A stretch of DNA of 64,000 nucleotides from an uncultured Amylibacter sp. (GTDB lineage: Bacteria > Pseudomonadota > Alphaproteobacteria > Rhodobacterales > Rhodobacteraceae). The notes beneath the pieces are model-generated. The model saw nothing but the letters and a program-made list of their open reading frames with translations. It had not been told where the DNA came from and ran no database searches. Positions 54,370-62,164 of this stretch are shown here, one piece after another (the stretch's first letter is position 1; every line of letters begins with the position of its first letter). The DNA is taken from assembly GCA_959347345.1 (NCBI GenBank), contig OY365738.1, positions 2,132,501-2,196,500 on the forward strand. The letters are read 5' to 3'. The translations under genes were made by a program, and so were the position numbers.

Positions 54370-56142
54370 TTAGTTCTGTGGTTTTGGGTCTAGTGTCTGC
54401 GATTTTATAAACGGAATAAAAATAATATGCAAGGTTAGCCAATAAAGATAAACCATTTGAGGGGCGAACAACTCGGCATCATTCATAAGACCATGTGCAA
54501 GGTCGTTTCGCAGATTTCCACCCTCTTTTTTAATGAGTAACCCCTGTAAATCAAAAACCAAATCTTTGCCAAAAATATCTTCTAATTCTTTGGATTCAAG
54601 TAATTCTTTAAAACTCCCCTGTTCTTGAGTACCATCATTAATTTGCTTTGATGTTTCTATTCCGTGATTGGTAAGCACATAACGGATAGAGTTTTCTATT
54701 TGAGGGATTAGGATATGAGCCGCAGAAAGAAAATCGCCATGAAATCCATGAAAAAGACCGTATGCGTAGGTGTTTATCCGATCTGGCGGGATGAATGGGC
54801 AATTTTCAAGTAAATCCCTCCAATCAAAAAGAGAAATATGATGTTCTAATTTGATTTTTTGTAGGACTGGAATTAAAATATTTTCAACTAAAAAATTTCT
54901 ATGAAATAATGCTATATCATGATGCATTTTGGATTCTATGGGAGCGTCTGTTGGAATCTCGGTAATAAGATGTCCGTTGTGGTTATGAAGCTGGTCACCA
55001 AATAAAGAAGAGAAAATATTTTTTTCCTTAGCCTCTTCTGTTTCTTTTTTAATATCTTCAAAATTAGGTGACGATATTATAAATGCAAATTTATAGATTG
55101 CGTCCCACGCATTAATTTCAGAAACATGTTGCGTGTATTTTTTGGTTATGGTTATGTCAGGGGCAGGAAGAGGAATAGAGAGTAGTCGCATTTCATTTTT
55201 GATGTTAGACTGCACTTCAACCAAGCGGGCATATATTTCATCACATCTTTTATTTTTGCTAGAGATAGCACGATATGCCTTTACAGCAAGTTGCAGGAAA
55301 TGACTAATACGTATATAAGATGGGTTTTGCGTAACTTGTATAGTATCGGCTAATAAAACATAGGTTTCAGCAGCATTAATTTGACATTGAATAGCTTTAT
55401 TGTTGTTCTTTGCTATTTTATATAGATCGGCAGCCAAACTCCAAACGTGCTGTGCGCTATCATAATTGCTTTCTGTTTGATATGTGGTGGCGATGGCTTC
55501 CAGTATTTTGACATGCTTTGGGTTATTTTGACGATGTGTCTCATGTAATAACTCAACCAAGTATACTATTAAATGATGTGGGGTGCTCGTATTTTCAATA
55601 TACGCAGATATTTTTTTTGGTGCATCCAGTTTTGTTGGATTTTGTTTATTAGAAAGTCTTATATTATCAAAAATGCAAAGTGCTCTGGCTAATCTTTCCC
55701 ACGTATCATGCCAGCTTTCCCCTAAAAGAGTATCAGCGGAAATAAGATATGCCTCTATCGCATTTTTGGCGTGTTCTTGGGCTTTCCCATGCTTTAATAC
55801 CCATAGCGTATCTGCCACACGCGCCTTTAATTCGTTATCTTTTATTTCAGGTAAAACCTGCTGTAAGAAATCACGTTCTTCTGGGGTAAGGTCGCTTGGT
55901 ATAGGGCTTCTACGCCCTTGCATCATAATATATTCTTTAAGAGGTTCATTGGGTGAATATGGCACTAAATAATAAGAAACAACTGCATCAAAGATATCAA
56001 CAACGGCTCTTGCTTCTTGAGACATTTGTTTTTGTGACAGGTTTCGGGTAAATTCCCAATATTCAGAGCAATTCTTTTTTTCGCATGCATCAATTAACGG
56101 GGCGATATAAAATTGATAATCATCAATACTCATTTTAACCAT
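54370..56142 (-). CDS. DUF4209-family protein with HEPN-like RNDLAH motif, cassette gene
   Basis: About 590 residues from ATG 56142 (MVKMSIDD), which has AAGG eight bases upstream; an ATG 19 codons earlier lies in the terminator region and is less likely. The protein is soluble, with helical repeat-like texture in residues 130-330. Near residues 545-556 is GNLRNDLAHGLM, an Arg-x4-His arrangement as in HEPN ribonucleases, followed by a hydrophobic helix. I recognise the C-terminal part as DUF4209. HEPN proteins often act in abortive infection or RNA-based defence; that role is inference here. DNA is AT-rich compared with the galactoside genes around it. It is bounded by arrays I and J and preceded by its own terminator. 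Confidence 0.75.
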   Translation of the reverse strand: MVKMSIDDYQFYIAPLIDACEKKNCSEYWEFTRNLSQKQMSQEARAVVDIFDAVVSYYLVPYSPNEPLKEYIMMQGRRSPIPSDLTPEERDFLQQVLPEIKDNELKARVADTLWVLKHGKAQEHAKNAIEAYLISADTLLGESWHDTWERLARALCIFDNIRLSNKQNPTKLDAPKKISAYIENTSTPHHLIVYLVELLHETHRQNNPKHVKILEAIATTYQTESNYDSAQHVWSLAADLYKIAKNNNKAIQCQINAAETYVLLADTIQVTQNPSYIRISHFLQLAVKAYRAISSKNKRCDEIYARLVEVQSNIKNEMRLLSIPLPAPDITITKKYTQHVSEINAWDAIYKFAFIISSPNFEDIKKETEEAKEKNIFSSLFGDQLHNHNGHLITEIPTDAPIESKMHHDIALFHRNFLVENILIPVLQKIKLEHHISLFDWRDLLENCPFIPPDRINTYAYGLFHGFHGDFLSAAHILIPQIENSIRYVLTNHGIETSKQINDGTQEQGSFKELLESKELEDIFGKDLVFDLQGLLIKKEGGNLRNDLAHGLMNDAELFAPQMVYLYWLTLHIIFIPFIKSQTLDPKPQN

Positions 56143-56189
56143 GATAATTGCCTTATTCTGTGATTCTTTAGTGATAGCTTTTTCATGCA

Positions 56190-56217
56190 AAAAAAGCAAG
56201 CAACCTTGCGGTTGCTT
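56190..56217 (-). terminator. Rho-independent terminator at the entry of the DUF4209 cassette
   Basis: On the minus strand an 8-bp stem AAGCAACC/GGTTGCTT with loop GCAA is followed by a T-run of seven (56190-56195). It would stop transcription coming from the galactonate genes before it reaches the DUF4209 gene and the beta-galactosidase. Confidence 0.75.
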
Positions 56218-56233
56218 ACTTTATTACTAAAAA

Positions 56234-56291
56234 ATTCATAATTCATAATTCATAATTCATAATTCATAATTCACCATTCACAATTCACCAC
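56234..56291 (-). repeat. Heptanucleotide array J (ATAATTC units, ending ACCATTC/ACAATTC)
   Basis: About six ATAATTC units, then ACCATTCACAATTCACCA. The minus-strand reading GGTGAATTGTGA supplies the last two codons and the stop of the SMP-30 gene. Confidence 0.93.
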
Positions 56292-57138
56292 TAAAAACAG
56301 GTTCATCCACGCCAACCCCCACCCCCGTCAGCTCAAAGGTAAAGCCCGCTTGCCCCTGTTTTACATCACCCTCCGCCATTCCCTCGGCCGCGCTGGTGAT
56401 AAATAACCGCGCCATATCGCCGCCGCCAAAGGCTGGGCAAGTCGCCTGAACAGCAGGCACTTTATGCGCCGCCACAAACCGCCCGTTCGTATCATAGCAC
56501 GCAACCCGCCCCGCGCCCCACTGCGCATTCCACAGATTGCCCGCCGCATCAATTATCGCTCCATCGGGCAATAACGCCTCGCCGCGTAAATCTACGAAAA
56601 CCTGCGGCTCTTCACAGGGCCAACCTTCGGCATCCAACGCAACCCGCATAATCTGGTGCGTCGGGGTATCGGCGAAATACGCACACCCCCCATCGGGGGC
56701 AAAACATATCGCATTCGGTATGGTCAGCCCGCCGTACAACCGCCGCAACTGCCCGCGATAATAGCGGTAAATCGCGCCCGCCCCAGATTCCAACCCGCGC
56801 CCCATTGTGCCAATCCAAAACCCGCCCTGGCGATCAACCCGCCCGTCATTGGAACGGGTGCGCGGATTATCTGCCTCCAATGCGATTATCGGCTTGCAGG
56901 TTTTATCGTGCAAATCAAAGATAAACAGGTCTTTGTCAGAGGCTATGATAATCCGCCTTTCATCAATAATTCCAGCCGCCGACACGGTATTATCAAACCG
57001 ATAGGTTCGCGTGGTCGGGATATCAACCCGCCTCTCAAACAAAAACCGCGTGTTAATATCAAACCAGAGCAGGGTTTGACGCAACGGATGCCACAACGCA
57101 CCTTCGCCTAATTGACAGTGGGTGTTATCAAAAATCAT
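56278..57138 (-). CDS. SMP-30/gluconolactonase-family sugar lactonase (galactonolactonase role)
   Basis: A 286-residue beta-propeller lactonase started at ATG 57138 (MIFDNTHCQLGEGALWHP), which overlaps the aldolase stop by four bases; the longer frame reads into the aldolase gene. Metal-binding residues are suggested by LGEGALWHP (Glu near 11), SNDGRVDRQGGFWIGTMG near 93-110 and LLPDGAIIDAAGNLWNA near 190-206. It should open galactono-lactone to galactonate, linking the SDR dehydrogenase to the KDGal kinase/aldolase pair. The final residues (GEL) come from array J, so the 3' end is the junction of the inserted cassette. Confidence 0.88.
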   Translation of the reverse strand: MIFDNTHCQLGEGALWHPLRQTLLWFDINTRFLFERRVDIPTTRTYRFDNTVSAAGIIDERRIIIASDKDLFIFDLHDKTCKPIIALEADNPRTRSNDGRVDRQGGFWIGTMGRGLESGAGAIYRYYRGQLRRLYGGLTIPNAICFAPDGGCAYFADTPTHQIMRVALDAEGWPCEEPQVFVDLRGEALLPDGAIIDAAGNLWNAQWGAGRVACYDTNGRFVAAHKVPAVQATCPAFGGGDMARLFITSAAEGMAEGDVKQGQAGFTFELTGVGVGVDEPVFSGEL

Positions 57139-57731
57139 AATAAATCGTATGCCCGTTTGATTGCCCGTGCAGCCTCGCGTAATTCTTCGGCACTCATCCC
57201 TGTTTTGTAAAGAACCGAGCCCACGCCAAACCCGTTTGCCCCCGCCTTGTGCCATTGCGCAAAATTATCGGGGGAGACTCCGCCAACCGCATAGCATTGC
57301 GTGTCTTTTGGCAAAACCGCACGGAACGCGGTGAGGCCTTTGGTGGTTATGATTTCCGCAGGGAAGAGTTTTAATCCATCCGCCCCCCAATGCAGGGCGT
57401 TTATCGCTTCGCTTGGAGTCATAACCCCAGGGTAGGATTGCATTTTATAGTTTTTGGTTGCCTTTATCACTGCTTCATCGCAGTTTGGCGATACGATAAA
57501 CTGCCCGCCGATTAGTTTGATATCCGCCACTTGTTCGGTGGTCAGCACCGTCCCCGCGCCTATCATCGCGGTTGGGCAGGCTTGTATCATTTTGCCGATT
57601 GATGTGGTCGCGTCTGGCGAGTTCATCGGGACTTCTATCATCGTAATTCCCTCTTCCACCAATATTTGGGCGTGGGTGATTGCGTCCTTTGGCGTGATGC
57701 CACGTAAGATAGCAATAATGTTTCGGGTCAT
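57135..57731 (-). CDS. dgoA: 2-dehydro-3-deoxy-6-phosphogalactonate aldolase
   Basis: A 198-residue KDPG/KDPGal class I aldolase. ILRGITPKDA near 8-17, the base in EVPMNSPDA near 34-42 (Glu34), GAGTVLT near 58-64, and the Schiff-base lysine in GADGLKLFPAE (Lys117 region) are present. The EVP-MNSP variant is more like KDPGal than KDPG aldolases. It cleaves KDPGal to pyruvate and glyceraldehyde-3-phosphate. Coupled by four-base overlaps to the kinase upstream and the lactonase downstream. Confidence 0.88.
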   Translation of the reverse strand: MTRNIIAILRGITPKDAITHAQILVEEGITMIEVPMNSPDATTSIGKMIQACPTAMIGAGTVLTTEQVADIKLIGGQFIVSPNCDEAVIKATKNYKMQSYPGVMTPSEAINALHWGADGLKLFPAEIITTKGLTAFRAVLPKDTQCYAVGGVSPDNFAQWHKAGANGFGVGSVLYKTGMSAEELREAARAIKRAYDLL

Positions 57732-58654
57732 GGTGTTTCCTTTATTATGGTTTGATAAATACCGTATAGGCCTTTTATCGTTGTGGATTGCACGGTGTGT
57801 TGCTGATGTTTTATGCCGAGTGCGTCCAGAACGCGGGCGTAAAGGTTGGATAAGCCCTCCGCCCCGATAAGGATAATCGGCTGGTTTGACTGGTTTGTGG
57901 TTTGCGTGCCGATTTGCGTTCCAATTTCTGTGCCAATCAGCGCACCAGACAGGTGCGATTGCCCGGTTTTATCACCGTTTAACAAATCCCTCGCGCGAAT
58001 TTGGAAGAGGTTTTTTAACAGGGATTCAGGGTGTTTCACCGCCTCCAACGCCGATTCCAAAAACACCGCATCATCCCAGTTTTGCCTATCATACATGGAA
58101 TGCTTTAGCACAGAGTGGGTTGATATCAGTGAAAAAACCTCCCCCGTTAGAGCCGTATGAAACCCAGTAATCGCGCCGTTTGCCACCCGCACCCATTTGG
58201 AATGAGTCCCAGGCAAAACGATTTGCCCATTAAAATCGGGGTGCTCGCATAAAAACCCACGGATTTGGGTTTCCTCACCCCGCATCACATCGGGCGGGTT
58301 TTCCTGCATTAACCCCGCCGCAATCCAAACCCGCAAACGCGGGTTGCGGGTTTTTATTTTGATAGTTTGGGCGTGGGTTGTGGTTGGCACGGATTGATAA
58401 GGAGCCTCTTGCCAGCCTTGTTTCGCCCCGACCATGCCACAGGCTATTATTGGTGCGGGGGTGTCGGTCAACCAATCGCCAATATGGGCGAGCAACGCGG
58501 GTTCAAACGCCTCCGCGTTCAGGTTCGCCATACCGTCCGCGGTGGCACGATGGGCAAGGATGCGGGTATCATCCATCGCCCAAGCCCGCAGGTGAGTCGT
58601 TCCCCAATCGAGTGCTATCCATTTGGGGGCTATCCATGTGGGTTTGTGAGTCAT
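57728..58654 (-). CDS. dgoK: 2-dehydro-3-deoxygalactonokinase
   Basis: A 308-residue kinase of the DgoK family (ASKHA fold). IALDWGTTHLRAWAM near 13-27 is the phosphate-binding loop; ACGMVGAKQGWQEAPY near 70-85 and LPGTHSKWVRVANGAITGFHTALTGEVF near 150-177 are family-defining. IGAEGLSNLYARVL near the C-terminus is the adenosine region. It phosphorylates 2-dehydro-3-deoxygalactonate using ATP. Four-base overlap with dgoA. Array K lies 44 bp before its start and separates it from the dehydrogenase gene. Confidence 0.9.
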   Translation of the reverse strand: MTHKPTWIAPKWIALDWGTTHLRAWAMDDTRILAHRATADGMANLNAEAFEPALLAHIGDWLTDTPAPIIACGMVGAKQGWQEAPYQSVPTTTHAQTIKIKTRNPRLRVWIAAGLMQENPPDVMRGEETQIRGFLCEHPDFNGQIVLPGTHSKWVRVANGAITGFHTALTGEVFSLISTHSVLKHSMYDRQNWDDAVFLESALEAVKHPESLLKNLFQIRARDLLNGDKTGQSHLSGALIGTEIGTQIGTQTTNQSNQPIILIGAEGLSNLYARVLDALGIKHQQHTVQSTTIKGLYGIYQTIIKETP

Positions 58655-58697
58655 GGGGATGTTTTAATGGATTTGAGTTCTGTTGTAAAGATTAGTC

Positions 58698-58743
58698 CTT
58701 AATAACTAATAACTAACAACTAACAACTAATAACTAACAACTA
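58698..58743 (-). repeat. Heptanucleotide array K (AACTAAY units)
   Basis: Six to seven AACTAAT/AACTAAC units between dgoK and the SDR gene. The SDR stop codon TAG is the first array unit. This array has no inverted partner and no inserted gene. Confidence 0.95.
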
Positions 58744-59505
58744 AACCGCCCCACCATCGACAATCAGCATCTGCCCCGTCATCATCTTTGACGCATCGGA
58801 TGCCAGAAACAAAGTCGGTCCTACCATATCATCAGCCATTAAATGCTCGGGCAAACATTGGCGATCAAGGTGCTTTGCCAAACCCTCTGGCGTTGCCCAT
58901 TTGTCCATCTGCTTTTGCGTTAAAACCCAGCCAGGCACCAGCGTATTCACGCGGATATTATCAACCCCCAGCTCCCGTGCCAAAACACGGGTCATGCCAG
59001 CTATTCCCGCGTTCGCGGTTGTATAGGCGGCAAAGCCCGCTTGCCCCATAAGATAGCTAATCGAAGAATAATTGATAATCGCACCGCCACCCCGTTTGCG
59101 CATCTTTGGTGCCACCCATTGGGATGTGAAAAAATACGGACGCAGATTAACCGCGTGGTTTTTATCCCAATCATCTACGGTCGTTTCAGCAATCGTATGG
59201 CGCACATCATTGCCCGCATTATTGACCAGAACATCTATCGCACCATTGACCTCTTCGGCGGTTTGCATTGCGGTTTGCAATGCGTTAATATCGCTGATAT
59301 CGCAGGGAATAAAGGTCGGCGTGGTAAAATCCCGCCCCATTTGTTTGACAAAATCACTGGCATCAGAGCGTTGAATAAAGCTAACCTTTGCCCCTTGCCC
59401 CAGAAATCCAGCGGTTAAGGCAGCACCTATGCCAGAGCCTCCGCCAGTGATAAAAACGTGCTTATCCTTTAGGTCGTGAAAGGTTGCGTGTGGTTTGTGG
59501 GTCAT
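58741..59505 (-). CDS. SDR-family sugar dehydrogenase (likely galactose 1-dehydrogenase), atypical active site
   Basis: A 254-residue short-chain dehydrogenase. TGGGSGIG (20-27) binds NAD(P), NNAG is at 95-98, and the active-site serine region YSSIS is at 146-150. Tyr161 is present in YTTANAG, but position 165, normally the catalytic lysine of YxxxK, is Asn (codon AAC). PGWVLTQKQMD and the C-terminal VDGGAV fit SDRs that oxidise aldoses at C1, such as galactose, arabinose or fucose. Context (alpha-galactosidase directly upstream, lactonase and KDGal enzymes downstream) points to galactose oxidation. Strong ribosome site AGGAGG lies before the ATG. The stop codon is inside array K. Confidence 0.78.
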   Translation of the reverse strand: MTHKPHATFHDLKDKHVFITGGGSGIGAALTAGFLGQGAKVSFIQRSDASDFVKQMGRDFTTPTFIPCDISDINALQTAMQTAEEVNGAIDVLVNNAGNDVRHTIAETTVDDWDKNHAVNLRPYFFTSQWVAPKMRKRGGGAIINYSSISYLMGQAGFAAYTTANAGIAGMTRVLARELGVDNIRVNTLVPGWVLTQKQMDKWATPEGLAKHLDRQCLPEHLMADDMVGPTLFLASDASKMMTGQMLIVDGGAV

Positions 59506-59506
59506 T

Positions 59507-61618
59507 TTATCCTCCTATAACACCAGTGAAAACGTAAGTGGAACACGGCATTTGCCAAGGCAACACCAATCCGTGGTTTAATAAATATCCGCCGTTTAGC
59601 CGTGCCAGTCCATCCTTTATTAAGGGCGCACCGCGTGAGAGTGTTGGGCATTCCGCCGCATTCACCCAGCTAATCGTATAATCCTTTGTAGCATCCAGTC
59701 CCTCTAACCGCAAGGGGCGCGGGGAAATCTGGGCAGAGGTCGCGATTTTATTAACAAACAAGGCAAACCGCGAGGCATCTCGCGATAGATGTAACCCTGC
59801 CAAAACGGCAGTATCCGCGCTGGTAATCCGCAAGATATCCGCGTCCATCAGCCAATCGCGGTTATCCTTCCACCACTGGGTTATTTCACGCAATTTCTCG
59901 GTATCGGGTGCGTCCAGCTCCCGCGGGTCCATTTCAAAGCCAAAATGCCCCTGCGTCGCAACCCACGCACGGAATGACAGCGATAAAATCCGACCAGAGG
60001 TATGACATTGGGCTGGTCCAACATGGCTGCCCATAACGCTCGCCGGTAGAAAAGTCGCGGCGCTGCGTTGAATACGGGTGCGTTCCAGAGCATCGTTGCT
60101 ATCGGATAGCCAAACGCGATGGGTACGTGCCAGAATACCGTAATCGGCGCGACCCCCGCCAGAGGCACAGGTTTCAATCTCAACCTTGGGATGTTTTGCC
60201 CGCAAACGGTCTAACAAAGCGTAGGTTGCCCGGGTTTGCGCCGCGTCTGCGTAAGGCAAAACGCGGTTATGGTCCCATTTTATATAATCAATCGGGTACT
60301 CAGTTAATAAGGCGGATATGGCGTTAAAGATATAATCGCCAACCTCCGTCATTGCCATATTCAGCACCAATTGCCCGCGCCCAAGCGACTGGTCATCCGC
60401 ACCCAAAACCCAATCGGGATGGGCTTTATAGGTTTGGGATTGCGGGTTTATCATTTCAGGTTCTACCCACAGACCGAATTCCATGCCTTGCTCGTGGATA
60501 TGGGTAATGAGGGGCGACAATCCGTCAGGGTATTTGCGCCTATCCACCTGCCAATCACCCAGCGAAGTGGTATCATCATCGCGCCCGTTAAACCAGCCGT
60601 CATCCAGCACAAACCGTTCCGCGCCCAGTGCGGCGGCCTTGGTGGCTATGGTTTTTAGCTCGGTTATATTGTGGTTAAAATAAACCGATTCCCAGCAGTT
60701 ATAATGGACAGGGCGGGGTTTTTTCGGGTTGGGTAGGGCGATGATTTCATCACGGACATGTCGTCCAAAAGCGCGGGCAATACCGTTCAAACCCGTAGCA
60801 TAACTTATATAAAGCGGGGCGGTTTCAAAGGATGTTTTTGCATTGGTCTCACTACCCCAAGCCGCGCCGAATTGGATTTGACGGCGACCATCGGCCAATT
60901 CTTCTGCCACCATGCGATGCCCGCCAGACCAGCCATAGTGAAAGCCATAAACATCGCCACTGCGAACCGCACACCCGTTTTGTGCGTCTGCGTGTTCGGC
61001 TAGTATTAACGCGGGGAAATGCTCGTGCCCGCTGCGCCCTGTGCGGTTATCGCGGGTGCGTGCGCCTGCCTGCCATTGGGTGTGGATTTCTTGGAACTCG
61101 CCACACCAACGCCCGCCGTAATCTATGATATGGGGGCAATGTTGGGGTGCGGGAATAGCGGGGGCGGTCAGCCAATCCAGATAAATCGGGGTGGCGGAGG
61201 CTAGGGTTGCTTGGGCAACTATTACCGCGCTGTTTGGGTTGGATTGAAAAATGGCGCAGTAGGTTAGCCCGGCGTTTTTGTCAGTATAAAACAGGGTTAG
61301 ACGGGTGGTGTTTTTGGTGTGTGTGTGTTCGGCGCGATCAAAGATAAACTGGGGGTGATAGCCCGCGCCGTTATGTTGGCGCATCACCAGCCCTGCCTGT
61401 CCAGCAAAGCCCCTGCGAACCTCTGGACAAATTGACAAGGGCGGGGTCTCATCCAGCATCCCGCCCGTTATATCAATATTGCCCGCCCGTGCGATGGTAT
61501 CGGGGCAGGTGTCGGCTGGCAAGGACGCACCCCAATAGGCTATGGTTGCCAGCGCATCCGCGTTGCTTGCCAATATCAGGGTTTGCCCTAGGCTATCTAT
61601 TCGCCAAGTTTGCATCAT
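59507..61618 (-). CDS. GH36 alpha-galactosidase
   Basis: A 703-residue enzyme. The N-terminal beta-sandwich (residues 1-310) is followed by a TIM barrel with RFVLDDGWFNGRDDD near 341-355, the nucleophile aspartate in DYIKWDHNR near 468-476, CASGGGRADYG near 513-523 and the acid/base region WLSDSNDALERTRIQ near 532-546. All are hallmarks of bacterial GH36 enzymes that release alpha-linked galactose from melibiose, raffinose-type sugars or galactolipid headgroups. No signal peptide, so the substrate is hydrolysed in the cytoplasm after uptake. It is followed at one base by the SDR gene. Upstream, a repeat block separates it from the sugar-binding-protein gene. Confidence 0.93.
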   Translation of the reverse strand: MMQTWRIDSLGQTLILASNADALATIAYWGASLPADTCPDTIARAGNIDITGGMLDETPPLSICPEVRRGFAGQAGLVMRQHNGAGYHPQFIFDRAEHTHTKNTTRLTLFYTDKNAGLTYCAIFQSNPNSAVIVAQATLASATPIYLDWLTAPAIPAPQHCPHIIDYGGRWCGEFQEIHTQWQAGARTRDNRTGRSGHEHFPALILAEHADAQNGCAVRSGDVYGFHYGWSGGHRMVAEELADGRRQIQFGAAWGSETNAKTSFETAPLYISYATGLNGIARAFGRHVRDEIIALPNPKKPRPVHYNCWESVYFNHNITELKTIATKAAALGAERFVLDDGWFNGRDDDTTSLGDWQVDRRKYPDGLSPLITHIHEQGMEFGLWVEPEMINPQSQTYKAHPDWVLGADDQSLGRGQLVLNMAMTEVGDYIFNAISALLTEYPIDYIKWDHNRVLPYADAAQTRATYALLDRLRAKHPKVEIETCASGGGRADYGILARTHRVWLSDSNDALERTRIQRSAATFLPASVMGSHVGPAQCHTSGRILSLSFRAWVATQGHFGFEMDPRELDAPDTEKLREITQWWKDNRDWLMDADILRITSADTAVLAGLHLSRDASRFALFVNKIATSAQISPRPLRLEGLDATKDYTISWVNAAECPTLSRGAPLIKDGLARLNGGYLLNHGLVLPWQMPCSTYVFTGVIGG

Positions 61619-61653
61619 AGGGGTGTGATAGGGGGTTTTGTGGCGATTGTAAA

Positions 61654-61693
61654 TAGTTGTTAGTTATTAGTTGTTAGTTATTAGTTATTAGTG
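61654..61693 (+). repeat. Heptanucleotide array L (TTAGTTG/TTAGTTA)
   Basis: Five to six units starting 36 bp upstream of the alpha-galactosidase ATG. It opens the repeat block that ends with array M. Confidence 0.93.
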
Positions 61694-61696
61694 ATG

Positions 61697-61945
61697 CCCT
61701 GCGGGTCTTCGTCATCGCTACGCGAATGCCGACCAGCTCCACGCGAGTGGCGGGGTCTTTTGTGCGTAGCCCCCACTTCGTGGAGGCATGCCAAAAGCCC
61801 TTGGGTTACAAGATGATAATGATTCTATAAAATTACTAGCAGGATATACAAGAGGATAGATTGGATTATTTGTTTAGAATACTTGGGAAGTAGCGATGGG
61901 TTTTTTCTAAATTTATTTAGGCTTTGCCTATAAACTAGGACAGGC
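61697..61945 (+). repeat. Dispersed noncoding repeat, copy C
   Basis: Same ordered words as copies A and B: CTACGCGAATGCCGACCAGC, a central hairpin CCCCCACTTCGTGGAGG, GTTACAAGATGATA, AGAATACTTGGGAA and TCTAAATTTATTTAGGC. The hairpin is changed on both arms compared with copy B. Confidence 0.92.
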
Positions 61946-61948
61946 TTG

Positions 61949-61996
61949 GGTGCGCCCGCCCCGAAGAGGCTTTAGCCTCAAGGGTGCGGGCGCACC
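61949..61996. repeat. Large nested hairpin after repeat copy C
   Basis: GGTGCGCCCGC (61949-61959) pairs perfectly with GCGGGCGCACC (61986-61996). Inside is a second perfect stem GAGGC/GCCTC with loop TTTA (61966-61979). Not followed by a T-run, so unlikely to be a simple terminator. Confidence 0.8.
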
Positions 61997-62043
61997 CCGT
62001 GGGGGCATCGCAAAGCGATGACGCAGACCCGAAGGGCTAAAAA

Positions 62044-62073
62044 TTAATCGTTAATCGTTAATCGTTAATCGTT
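62044..62073 (+). repeat. Heptanucleotide array M (TTAATCG)
   Basis: Four units of TTAATCG, a variant of the TTAGTTR/TTAGTGA unit, at the far end of the repeat block. Confidence 0.9.
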
Positions 62074-62076
62074 CAC

Positions 62077-62105
62077 AAAAAAACCCCGCCCAAAGGCGAG
62101 GTTTC
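62077..62105 (-). terminator. Rho-independent terminator after the sugar-binding protein gene
   Basis: On the minus strand AACCTCGCC pairs with GGCGGGGTT around loop TTTG, followed by a run of T. A/T tails on both sides allow bidirectional action. It separates the transporter gene from the alpha-galactosidase cluster. Confidence 0.85.
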
Positions 62106-62164
62106 TTTTTTTCAAACATCAAAGGCGCAAGGGCAAAACCCCAAACCACCCTTTAATACAGGTT

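Noticed and set aside
57139..57255. Extended N-terminus of the SMP-30 protein
   Set aside because: Those codons lie within the aldolase gene in another frame; family homology begins at ATG 57138.
61949..61996. Large hairpin as transcription terminator
   Set aside because: No T-run follows on either strand; a separate good terminator lies at 62077-62105.
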